A program made the translations under genes and the position numbers. DNA of 64,000 bases from Sipunculus nudus. Lineage: Eukaryota; Annelida; Sipuncula; Golfingiida; Sipunculidae. Of the stretch, positions 1 through 10,235 are shown in pieces. Numbering within the stretch: position 1 is the stretch's first letter; each line of letters begins with the position of its first letter. The notes below the pieces were generated by a model. The model was not told the origin of the DNA, ran no database searches, and was given only the letters and a program-made list of their open reading frames with translations. The DNA is taken from assembly GCA_026874595.1 (NCBI GenBank), contig CM049307.1:35506862-35570861 (forward strand). The letters run 5' to 3'.

Positions 1-46
1 AATATAAATTGATAATTTTGGTTATGGTAACACATAAAAATATACT

Positions 47-750
47 CACCTGTACAGGTGGGTTCAGGTAAACACAGGTAAATTATCATGTATTATTATA
101 CAAGTAATAAGGGATACCGACAGAATAAATCTTAATTTTGTGTGGCATGTGTACATTATATGAATAACTGGGCCTAACTGCACAATTTATTGGGTTACTT
201 GTAATAATACCTTTCATCTTAAAAGGATTTAATTACTTTTGCCAGTACCGACAATAAAGACTACTTCTCAGTTGAAGACTGGGAAGGAAATTTTTTAAAA
301 GTAGCCAAAACAATATGCACAAACTATCTTTCAATCAATTGCACAGCCACGCCAGTTGCGTATTTCAGTTTTGACAACTACTACCTGTAACATATGCTCA
401 CCTGCACAGGTGAGTTCAGGTAAATTAAGGTAACATCTCATTTTTTAAATTAAATTTTAAAATTATACATGTTATAAGGGACATCACCAAAATAATCTTT
501 ATTTTTGCGCAAAATGTATGAATTATCGCTGCAAACTGCACTGATTATGTGCTTACCTTTACATCCTAAATTAATATATTTTCACCTGTGCAGGTAGACA
601 GAAAATGGCAAATCTAATTAGTTTTCATGAAAATCTAGAAAAGTTTTTACTCTGGCTGTGAACGTTTCATACAAAAAAATATTAAATGCTGTTCAGCTTG
701 GTCAATCACCTGCACAGGTAAAAAATCCAGGTGTGACATGTATCAGGTGT
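47..750. repeat. Diverged repeat with paired E-box palindromes
   Basis: Four inverted E-box pairs of the form CACCTG-NN-CAGGTG (the last two lack the final G) lie at 47-60, 399-412, 583-595 and 707-719. The sequence following the first two also matches: each is followed by a TTCAGGTAAA-like stretch, and later by an ATAAGGGA block, at an offset of about 352 bp. This suggests an old tandem duplication of a unit of roughly 350 bp. No coding sequence is seen. CAGGTG is the core recognised by Snail/Zeb and some bHLH factors, but repeat origin explains the clustering without any regulatory role. Confidence 0.5.
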
Positions 751-1280
751 GCACTCGGTATGACCATTGATTAGCACAATTACACAGTGAATATCCAAAA
801 TTTTCCAGCTTGAAACAGTACTGATGTACTGAAATGAAAATAAAAATCCAAATTTGTCATAAATGTTTTAAAACATTGGTAATTTACCTAATTGAGGAGT
901 TCCATGCAATTTCCTTTGAACTACCCGCCCCTCCGTGGGCCGACGTGCTTTGAGCGATAAAATGTGAATTTCAAGCGCGAGTTTATATAAACAGGTTTAA
1001 ATAATGCCAGTTTAAACAAAATTAAAACATTTCTAGCATAAATAGGATGTAAGACTCCCCGTTTGTTTTATTGCTTTTCATCTCTGGAACGGTCTCTCCT
1101 GCCGCGTCTCTTTCCTGGCAGCGGTGACGCTGCTACGGTCCTCAGACAATCAGATATATTTTTACATTCTCAACGAGCACGTGATATGGTCATTTGTGTT
1201 TTATGTTCAGAAGGCCTCATGAGATAAACTGCAGTCATACGGTCACAGTGAAAATGTAGTGCCGACTGACGGTTCAGTTG
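751..1280. other. Non-coding, nothing recognised
   Basis: AT-rich sequence with a locally GC-richer patch around 925-960 and 1080-1140. No exon, RNA gene or repeat boundary was recognised. Confidence 0.4.
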
Positions 1281-1369
1281 TTGGGGGGGGGGGGGGCTCT
1301 TTTGAAGCGTGCTCGAGATCACGCCATATAAAGGCATATTAGAACGATTCTTTCTAGCAAGTATCACAA
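1281..1369 (+). repeat. Direct repeat copy A with G14 tract
   Basis: A run of 14 G (1283-1296) is followed by about 73 bp that is repeated almost exactly at 1631-1702. Both copies begin TTG(n)CTCTTTTGAAG and end in a GTATCACAA stretch. This points to a dispersed repeat or a local duplication. Confidence 0.75.
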
Positions 1370-1610
1370 AATAAGACAAACCAGTAGTAGGGGAACAATT
1401 TATTACACGGTGATCATTGGTCACGAGTGGCGTAATGTTAAGCCAATAACAAAAACGGTTAAAATATGATCAAGCCACTACATAACGGAAGTTAAATCTG
1501 TAAACAAATTTAACTTAGTTTTGTCAATTATTCTGTCACCGAGACTGCCTATAATTACCGATTTCTGAGGAATTTAGCGCAAGTACCTGATTTCACTCTC
1601 GTGGACGACG

Positions 1611-1702
1611 TTGGGGGGGGGGGGGGGGGGCTCTTTTGAAGCGTGCTCGAGATCACGCCATATAAAGGCATATTAGAACGATTCTTCCTAGCAAGTATCA
1701 CA
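1611..1702 (+). repeat. Direct repeat copy B with G18 tract
   Basis: Second copy of the 1281-1369 repeat. Its G tract is 18 long and it differs from copy A at about one position in the body (TTTCTAG versus TTCCTAG). Confidence 0.75.
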
Positions 1703-2880
1703 ACGTTTCCTGCTGGTTCTGAAACATCTTTAAATCATATTTTTTATGGTCAAACGTTCAGATATATTTGACAAAATAAATTCTGATGGGAATTTTGGCA
1801 CAATTCAGAATACTTTCGACGAAATCCGGAAAATACATATCTTCTGACCATGGGCGTTTTACCCCAGACTTGGGCCGATATGCCCATGGGTGGGCATGTT
1901 ACCCGGCTCTCTTCATTCATTCTCGAGTTTCCATTTATAGATAATCACAGTGCAAACTCATTTGCCTAAAGTACTATATTTAAGGGAAGATTACAGCCCA
2001 ACTTCGAATCGAATGTTTTTTTTATGCTTAAATACTAGAAAATGGGTTACACTTTATTTGATTAACAATTCGTGGAAAATTATACAAATTCACAAAGCCA
2101 CATTCACTACAGGTAACTCACAAAGTAACACTTCGAACAAGGAATATAATCAGGAGCAATATTTTTCCTATTCTTTCACTCTATCAGTCCAGTTTTGCTT
2201 TATACAAAAGTTTCCCAGCAAAAACACCCCAAAAAACATTACTTCCCATTCAGCTACCTGTTAGGACCTTGTTATGGTTCTGTGTGTGAGTAAGCATGGT
2301 CCACGTGTTTTTGTTTACCATAACAAGGTCGCGTAACCAGAGTTCCCATTTTGTGCATCCGAACTCAAACAAAGTCAAGTTCAAACAAGTCCATACGTGG
2401 ATAGTCATGTTCTCTGATTTATCTCTGCTGGATGGACATTACGCTCCTGGATGGACATTACGAATGTAAATTCATTGTAGAACCTATCGCAACAGTTTTT
2501 TACGATATGTCCACGGGCCTCAGCTGAAATGACACGCACCATGTGCCCCATGTATCGGGTCCCTGATCCACTGCAACAAGCGATGTTTCAGTCAGCGGGG
2601 ACATGTACTAATTTTTTTCCAGTGTCACTCAGGGCATCTCCTGATTGACAGGTATTGTGGCCCGGGCGATACACGGGGTCCCTCTCGCTATGTTTAGGTT
2701 GGCGCCTGCTAGTGATCGCGCTAGGTCCACTCTAGTAAGCCAACACTTTTAGGGCAATATTTTGGCAGGTACCAATTGATTTCAAAGAGAAGACGCTATT
2801 TTTCGTGCATATTCAACATGCTTTATAGGTGATTATAGCCCCCTTTAATTAGATAAAAACCAAGGCTGAGCATCAGGTGA
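1703..2880. other. Non-coding; one perfect 13-bp inverted repeat
   Basis: No gene is seen. ACCTTGTTATGGT at 2266-2278 is followed 38 nt later by its exact reverse complement at 2317-2329, with a CACGTG E-box inside the loop. GGGCATNTTACCC-like phrases occur near 1850 and 1890 and again near 3988, so parts are probably repeat-derived. Confidence 0.4.
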
Positions 2881-2928
2881 CTGGCAAATCCAAATACATT
2901 CCTTCTCAGAATCTAAGCTGGACGCTGC

Positions 2929-3075
2929 TAAGCACTTTTTAGTGTTTCGGGAGACGCCGAGGTCTCTGGGGGCCACCTTTTCACTTACTCCTTCGGCAAC
3001 AGCTTTAACAGCCATTCGTAATGCATCCTGCCCATAGACACCTCGCGTGGATTTCAAAGTATACGTCTGAGCCAT
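2929..3075 (-). pseudogene. Pogo/Tigger-like transposase HTH fragment
   Basis: Reading the minus strand from an ATG at 3075-3073 gives about 49 residues that resemble the N-terminal psq-type helix-turn-helix of pogo/Tigger and jerky-like transposases: a YTLKSTRGVYG start, then AVKAVAEGVSEKVAPRDLGV and SRNT. In the family this domain binds the element's ends. After about residue 49 the frame loses resemblance. No DDE catalytic region is seen, so this is a relic or a single exon. A TA microsatellite lies just upstream on the same strand. The family call is from motif memory. Confidence 0.4.
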
Positions 3076-3118
3076 CCTAAAAAGTGAGAGAGCATTTAAT
3101 AAATCTCTCTCCCACCAC

Positions 3119-3163
<45 letters not shown>
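3119..3163. repeat. (TA)n microsatellite
   Basis: About 21 uninterrupted TA dinucleotides. Confidence 0.95.
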
Positions 3164-3166
<3 letters not shown>

Positions 3167-3242
3167 TGTGTTATAAGACTATCCACGGGTCTGGCCAGAA
3201 GTGGTCTTAATTCACAGGCGCTCTTATTGCACAGGTTACACT

Positions 3243-3412
3243 ATATAAATATATATATATAATATGTTTGGGGTATATATATACATGTATATTTATTAGT
3301 TTATATATATATTTATATATATATATATATATTTTTATTTATATATATACATATATATTTATTTATATGAATTTATATATTAAAATCTATATATATATAT
3401 ATATATGTATAT
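3243..3412. repeat. Imperfect AT-rich microsatellite
   Basis: Interrupted (TA)n, (TTTATA)n-like sequence. The open frame across it (low-complexity Y/I) is an artefact. Confidence 0.85.
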
Positions 3413-4040
3413 GCAGGTATATCATATCAAAGTATAACATAATAAATCAGCAATATATCTGACAAATAGGCCTAATATTTACCACAATTTATATTGCATT
3501 CGAATATCAAGTGAACCCAGATTTGGCATTATATATGTACATCCTCGTTTCAATTTAAAATACAATTTATTTTTGGCAAAAAATCAAACTCCCCACTTAT
3601 TTTTTGTTTTTAAAGGGGGGTAACACGTCCAGTGGGCATCTCGCCTCAACAACCACGTGGGGTTTTTGCCACAAATCACGTGATTTAATTTGACCGGCGC
3701 CTTGCTGCCACTTCTGAAATCTTCATTCTGAACAGTCAATTTTAATCATTTCAAGGTTTTATGTATCATTTATTTCAGTCTTATCGTAAGTAGATGCTTT
3801 AGGTATACCCCAGATCACATTTACAAACCCACCTATGTTGTATGCAATACAACATATACCTTTTCCATGACGCCAAACCCCGAGCAGCCGCCCTGTCGTT
3901 CGCCTCAAGTTCTCAAAACGTCTACCAGATGGCTTGAAACAAAGTGAACGCTTGGTGGCGCCAGTTTAATGGCACATAAATAGTAAAAGGGGGTGGGCAT
4001 TTTACCCCGGGGCTGCGTCTTGCCCTGCTCTACCCTATTT
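3413..4040. other. Non-coding, nothing recognised
   Basis: No exon or RNA gene is seen. A TGGGCATTTTACCCC phrase at about 3990 resembles those near 1850-1900, just before the satellite begins. Confidence 0.35.
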
Positions 4041-7000
4041 CATGCCCGAAGGGTTAGGGTAACCCGTATCCCGGATATAGCACATATTAATAATGGCAAA
4101 CATCTACTGGGGTAATTCATGCCCGTATCAATAATGACAAACACTTACAAGAGTATTTCATGCCCGAAGGGTTAGGGTAACCCGCATCCCGGATACAGCA
4201 TATATTAATAATGACAAACACTTACAAGAGTATTTTATTCCAAAAGGGTTTGGGTAACCCGTAACCCGGATATAGCACATATTAATAATGACATACATCT
4301 ACTGGAGTATATCATGCCCGAAGGGTTAAGGAAACCCGTATCCCGGATATAGCGTATATGAATAGTTACAAACACTTGTTGGAGTATTTTATTCCCGAAG
4401 GGTTTGGGTAACCCGTATACCGGATATAGCATATATCTAAAGTGACAAACACTTACTGGAGTATTTCATGCCGGAAGGGTTAGGGTAACCCCTATCCCGG
4501 ATATAACATATATTGATAGTGACAAAACCTTACATGAGTATTTCATGCTTGAAGGGTTAGGGTAACCCGTATCCTGGATATAGCATATATTAATAGTGAC
4601 ACACACAGGAGTATTTCATGCCCGAAGGGTTAGGGTAACCCGCATCACGGATACAGCATATATCAATAGGGACAACAACTTACTGGATTATTTCATGCCG
4701 TAGGGTAAGGGTAACCCGTATCCCGGATATAGCACATATCAATATGGACAACAACCTAGTGGATTATTTCATGCCCGAAGGGTTAGGGTAACCCGTATCC
4801 CGGATATAGCACATATTAATAATGGCAAACATCGATACTGGGGTATTTCATGCCCGAAGCGTTAGGGTAACCCGTATCCCCGATATAGTATAAATCAATA
4901 GGGACAAAAATTACTTGATTATTTCATGCCCGAAGGGTTAGGGTAACCCGTATCCCGGGTATAGCACGTATCAATAATGACAAACAATTACTGGAGTATT
5001 TCATGCCCGAAGGGTTAGGGTGACCCGTATCCCGGATATAGCATATATTAATATAACAAACACTTACAGGAGTATATTATTCCCGAAGGGTTTGGGTAAC
5101 CCGTATCCCGGATATAGCATATATCAATAGTGACAAACACTTACTGTAGTATTTCATGCCCGAAGGGTTAGGGTAACCCGTATCCTGGATATAGCATATA
5201 AAAATAGTGACACACACTTACAGGAGTATTTCATGCCCAAAGGGTTAGGGTAACCCGCATCCCGGATACAGCATATATCAGTAGGGACAACAACTTACTG
5301 GATTATTTCATGACCGAAGGGTTAGGGTAACCCGTATCCCGGATATAGCAAATATCAATAGGGACAACAACTTACTGGATTATTTCATGCCCGAAGGGTT
5401 AGGGTAAACCGTATCCCGGATATAGCACATATTAATAATGGCAAACATCTAATGGGGTAATTCATGCCCGAAGCGTTAGGGTAACCCGTATCCCCGATAT
5501 AGCATAAAACCCGTATCCCGGGTATAGCCCGTATCAATAATGACAAACAATTACTGGAGTATTTCATGCCCGAAGGGTTAGGGTAACCCGTATCCTGGAT
5601 ATAGCATATATTAATAGTGACACACACTTACTGGAGTATTTTATGCCCGAAGGGTTTGGGTAACCCGCATCCCGGATACAGCTTATATTAATAATGACAA
5701 ACACTTACAAGAGTATTTTATTCCCAAAGGGTTTGGGTAACCCGTAACCCGGATATAGCACATATTAATAATGACAAACATCTACTGGAGTATATCATGC
5801 CCGAAGGGTTAAGGAAACCCGTATCCCGGATATAGCATATATGAATAGTTACAAACACTTGTTGGAGTATTTTATTCCCGAAGGGTTTGGGTAACCCGTA
5901 TAACGGATATAGAATATATCTATAGTGACAAACACTTACTGGAGTATTTCCTGCCGGAAGGGTTAGGGTAACCCCAATCCTGGATATAACATATATTGAT
6001 AGTGACAAAACCTTACGGGAGTATTTCATGCCTGAAGGGTTAGGGTAACCAGTATCCTGGATATAGCATATATTAATAGTGACACACACAGGAGTATTTC
6101 ATGCCCGACGGGTTAGGGTAACCCGCATCACGGATACAGCATATATCAATAGGGACAACAACTTACTGGATTATTTCATGCCGAAGGGTTAGGGTAACCC
6201 GTATCCCGGGTATAGCACATATCAATATGGACAACAACCTAGTGGATTATTTCATGCCCGAAGGGTGAGGGGGAACCCGTATCCCGGATATAGCACATTT
6301 TAATAATGGCAAACATCGATACTTGGGTATTTCATGCCCGAAGCGTTAGGGTAACCCGTATCCCCGATATAGTATAAATCAATAGGGACAATAAATTACT
6401 TGATTATTTCATGCCCGAAGGGTTAGGGTAACCCGTATCCCGGGTATAGCACGTATCAATAATGACAAACAATTACTGGAGTATTTCATGCCCGAAGGGT
6501 TAGGGTGACCCGTATCCCGGATAAAGCACGTATTAATAATGACAAACATTTACTGGAGTATTTCATGCCCGGAGGGTTAAGGTAACCAGTATCCCGGATA
6601 TAGCATATATATTAATATAACAAACACTTACAGGAGTATATTATTCCCGAAGGGTTTGGGTAACCCGTATCCCGGATATAGCATAAATCAATAGTGACAA
6701 ACACTTACTGTAGTATTTCATGCCCGAAGGGTTAGGGTAATCCCTATCCCGGATATAGCATATATTGATAGTGACAAACACTTACGGGAGTATTTCATGC
6801 TCGAAGGGTTTAGGGTAACCCGTAACCCGGATATAGCATATATCAATAGTGACAAACACTTACAGGAGTATATTATTCCCGAAGGGTTTGGGTAACCCGT
6901 ATCCTGGATATAGCATATATTAATAGTGACACACACTTACTGGAGTATTTCATGCCCGAAGGGTTAGGGTAACCCGCATCCCGGATACAGCATATATTAA

Positions 7001-8474
7001 TAATGACAAATACTTACAAGAGATTTTATTCCCAAAGGGTTTGGGTAACCCGTAACCCGGATATAGCATATATCAATAGTGACAAACACTTACTGGAGTA
7101 TTTCATGCCCGAAGGGTTATGGTAACCCCTATCCCGGGTATAGCATATATTGATAGTGACAAACACTTACAGGAGTATTTCATGCCCGAAGGGTTAGGGT
7201 AACCCGTATCCTGGATATAGCATATATTAATAGTGACAAACACTTACAGGAGTATTTCTTGCCCGAGATTTAGTGTAACCCGTATCCCCGATATAGCATA
7301 TATTAATAGCGACAAACATTCGAGCTTTTCACGCCGCGTGGGTTACGGTAACCTGTGTCACGGATATAGCATATATGAATAGTCACAAACACTAACTGGA
7401 GTATTTCATACCCGCTGGGTAACGTAGACCCGTTTACTGCATATAGCGTATATTAATAGTGACAAATACCAATAGGAGTATTTCATGCCCGAGGGGTTAG
7501 GGTAACCCTTATCCTGGATACAGCATATATTAATAGCGACAAATATTCGAGCTTTTCACGCCGCGTGGGTTATGGTAACCTGTGTCACGGATATAGCATA
7601 TATGAATAGTCACAAACACTAACTGGAGTATTACATACCCGCTGGGTAACGTAGACTCGTTTACTGCATATAGCATATATGAATAGTCACAAACACTTAC
7701 TGGAGCATTTCATACCCGATGGGTTACGTTAACCCGTATCCTGGATATAGCGTATATTAATAGTGACAAATACTTACAGGAGGATTTCATGCCCGAAGGG
7801 TCAGGGTTACCCGTATCCCTGATATAGCATACATAATAGTGACAAACACTTACTGGAGTATTTCATGTCCGAAGGGTTAGGGTAACCCGTATACCGGATA
7901 TAGCCTATATTAAAACTGACAAACACTTACTTGAGTATTTCATGCCCGAAGGGTTGGCGTAACCAGTATCCCGGATATAGCATATATTAATAGTGACACA
8001 CACTTACTGGAGTATTTCATGCCCGAAGGGTTAGGGTAACCCGCATCCCGGATACAGCATATAATAATAATGACAAACACTTACAAGAGTATTTTATTCC
8101 CAAAGGGTTTGGGTAACCCGTAACCCGGCAAATAGCATATATCAATAGTGACAAAGACTTACTGGAGTATTTCATGCCCGAAGGGTTAGGGTAACCCCTA
8201 TCCCGGATATAGCATATATTGATAGTGACAAACACTTACAGGGTAACCCGTATCCCCGATTTAGCATAAAACCCGTATCCCGGGTATAGCACATATCAAT
8301 AATGACAAACACTTACTGGAGCATTTCAAGCCTGAAAGGTTAGGGTAACCCGTATCCCTGATATAGCATATATTAATAGTCACAAACACTTACTGGAGTA
8401 TGTCATGCCCGAAAGGTTAGGGTAACCCGTATACCGGATATAGCATATATTAAAACTGACAAACACTTACTTGA
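4041..8474 (+). repeat. 77-bp satellite array, about 57 units
   Basis: Tandem array with a unit of about 77 bp, measured between successive CATGCCCGAAGGG starts (for example 4925 to 5002). Each unit holds GGGTTAGGGTAACCC, a palindrome with 6-bp arms that contains the animal telomere word TTAGGG, then CCCGTATCCCGGATATAGCA, then an AT-rich half ending CACTTACTGGAGTATTT. Units vary by substitution and small indels. The section 4150-5170 is closely matched by 5633-6735 at an offset of about 1484 bp, including a shared private ATCGATAC insertion at 4831 and 6314, which shows higher-order duplication. The short open frames across it are read-through of the repeat and not genes. Confidence 0.95.
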
Positions 8475-8684
8475 TTTTATAAATGTTAAATTTTAACAAT
8501 AACATCCGAAAATATTTCGGTTTATAATATACATGAAATAACTGATTTTTAAAATTATATTATTAAATTTATTCACGACAGCATTCAGGAATACAATTTC
8601 AAAGTATTTGCACTCGCATTTACATACTTTGGAAGTGGTTTTGTTAGCGGGGTTTTAATTTTCGCCTTTTTAGCGGCAGGTACA
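8475..8684. other. Spacer between two satellite arrays
   Basis: AT-rich spacer with no recognised feature. Confidence 0.5.
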
Positions 8685-10235
8685 TGGCCGCTCTCTGTCC
8701 ACTCCCCCTGGCGGCAGTCTTGGCAACTGTTAAGGTAGCAAATAGCTGCTATTTGCGCGTGCGATTCGTTGGGCCCTCTCTGTCTGGCCGCTCTCATATC
8801 CACTCCCCCTGGCGGCAGTCTTGACACTTTTATGGTAGCAAATAGCTGCTATTTGCGCTTGCGACTCATGGGGGCCTCTCTATCTGGCCGCTCTCATATC
8901 CACTCCCCCTGGCGGCTGTCTTGACACTTTTATGGTAGCAAATAGCTGCTATTTGCGCTTGCGACTCATGGGGGCCTCTCTGTCTGGCCGCTGTCATATC
9001 TACTCCCCCTGGCGGCAGTCTTAGCAACTTTTAAGGTAGCAAATAGCTGCTATTTGCGCTTGCGATTCACGGGGCCTCCTCTGGCCGCCCGCTCTGTGTC
9101 CACTCCTCCTGGCGGCAGTCTTGACCCTTTTTATGGTAGCAAATAGCTGCTATTTGCGCGTGCGATTCATGGGGCCCCTGTGGCAGTCCTGTCTCTAGTC
9201 CACTCCCCCTTGCGGCAATCTTAACTCTCAATGCGATGCTACCAGAAATTTTACACCCTCCTAAATTTTTTAGGGTAGCAAATAGCTGCTATTTGCGCGT
9301 GCGATTCATGGGGCCCTTCTGTCTGCCCGCTCTCATGTACACTCCCCCTGGCGGCAGTCTTAACACTCAATGCGATGCTACTATATATTTAACCCCTCCT
9401 AAATTTTTTAGGGTAGCAAATAGCTGCTATTTGCGCGTGCGATTCATGGGGCCCCTGTGGTAGTCCTGTCTCTAGTCCACTCCCCCTGGCGGCAATCATA
9501 ACTCTCAATGCGATGCTACCAGAAATTTACCCCTCTTAATTTTTTTAGGGTCGCAAATAGCTGCTATTTGCGCTTGCGATTCTTGGGGCCCCTCTGTCTG
9601 CCCGCTCTCATGTACACTCCCCCTGGCGGCAGTCTTAACACTCAATGCGATGCTACTACATATTGAACCCCTCCTAAATTTTTTAGGGTAGCAAATAGCA
9701 GCTATTTGCGCGTGCAATTCATTGGGCCGCTGTGGCAGGCTTTGAGATCTCCACTCCCCCTGGTGGCAGTCTTAACACTCCATGCGCTGCTACTATTATT
9801 TTACTTCCTCCTAATTTTTAGGGTAGCAAATAGCTGCTATTTGCGCGTGCGATTCATAGGGCCTCTGTGGCAGTCCTGTCTCTTGTCCACTCCCTCTGGC
9901 GGCAATCTTAACTCTCAATGCGATGCTACCAGAAATTTTACCCCCTCCTCAATTTTTTAGGGTAGCAAATAGCTGCTATTTGCGCGTGCGATTCATGGGG
10001 GCCCCTCTGTCTACCCGCACTCATGTCCACTCCCCCTGGCGGCAATCTTAACTCTCAATGCGATGCTACCAGAAATTTTACCCCCTCCTAAATTTTTTGG
10101 GTCGCAAATAGCTGCTATTTGCGTGTGCGATTCATGGGGCCCCAGTGGCTGGCCGCTCTCATTTCACTCCCCCTGCCGGCAACCTTAACATTAATGCGAT
10201 GCTTCTATAAATTTTATCCCCTCCCAATTTTTTGT
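8685..10235 (+). repeat. Satellite with 19-bp palindrome; 100- and 138-bp units
   Basis: Twelve copies of GCAAATAGCTGCTATTTGC (9-bp arms around one base) start at 8738, 8838, 8938, 9039, 9139, 9278, 9416, 9553, 9691, 9826, 9965 and 10104. The first spacings are about 100 bp and the later ones 135-139 bp. The longer form contains an extra block of about 38 bp with CTCAATGCGATGCTAC and a pyrimidine-rich run. Every unit also holds CACTCCCCCTGGCGGC. The copy at 9691 has the central base changed from T to A. No coding role is seen. Confidence 0.95.

Noticed and set aside
3268-3462. Tyr/Ile-rich frame
   Set aside because: Translation of a TA microsatellite.
4235-8235. Several minus-strand open frames of 60-123 codons with repeated YPNPSG/SLLI phrases
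   Set aside because: They are translations of the 77-bp satellite; the same phrase recurs with every third unit and no gene signal is present.
4041-8474. Possible true telomeric tract
   Set aside because: TTAGGG occurs once per 77-bp unit and not in uninterrupted tandem form, so this is a satellite and not a telomere.
9236-9960. Plus-strand frames with repeated RVANSCYLRVRF
   Set aside because: Read-through of the palindromic 100/138-bp satellite.
4041-10235. Possible CRISPR arrays (regular palindromic repeats)
   Set aside because: Spacers are themselves repeated, the genome is eukaryotic, and there are no cas genes; these are satellites.
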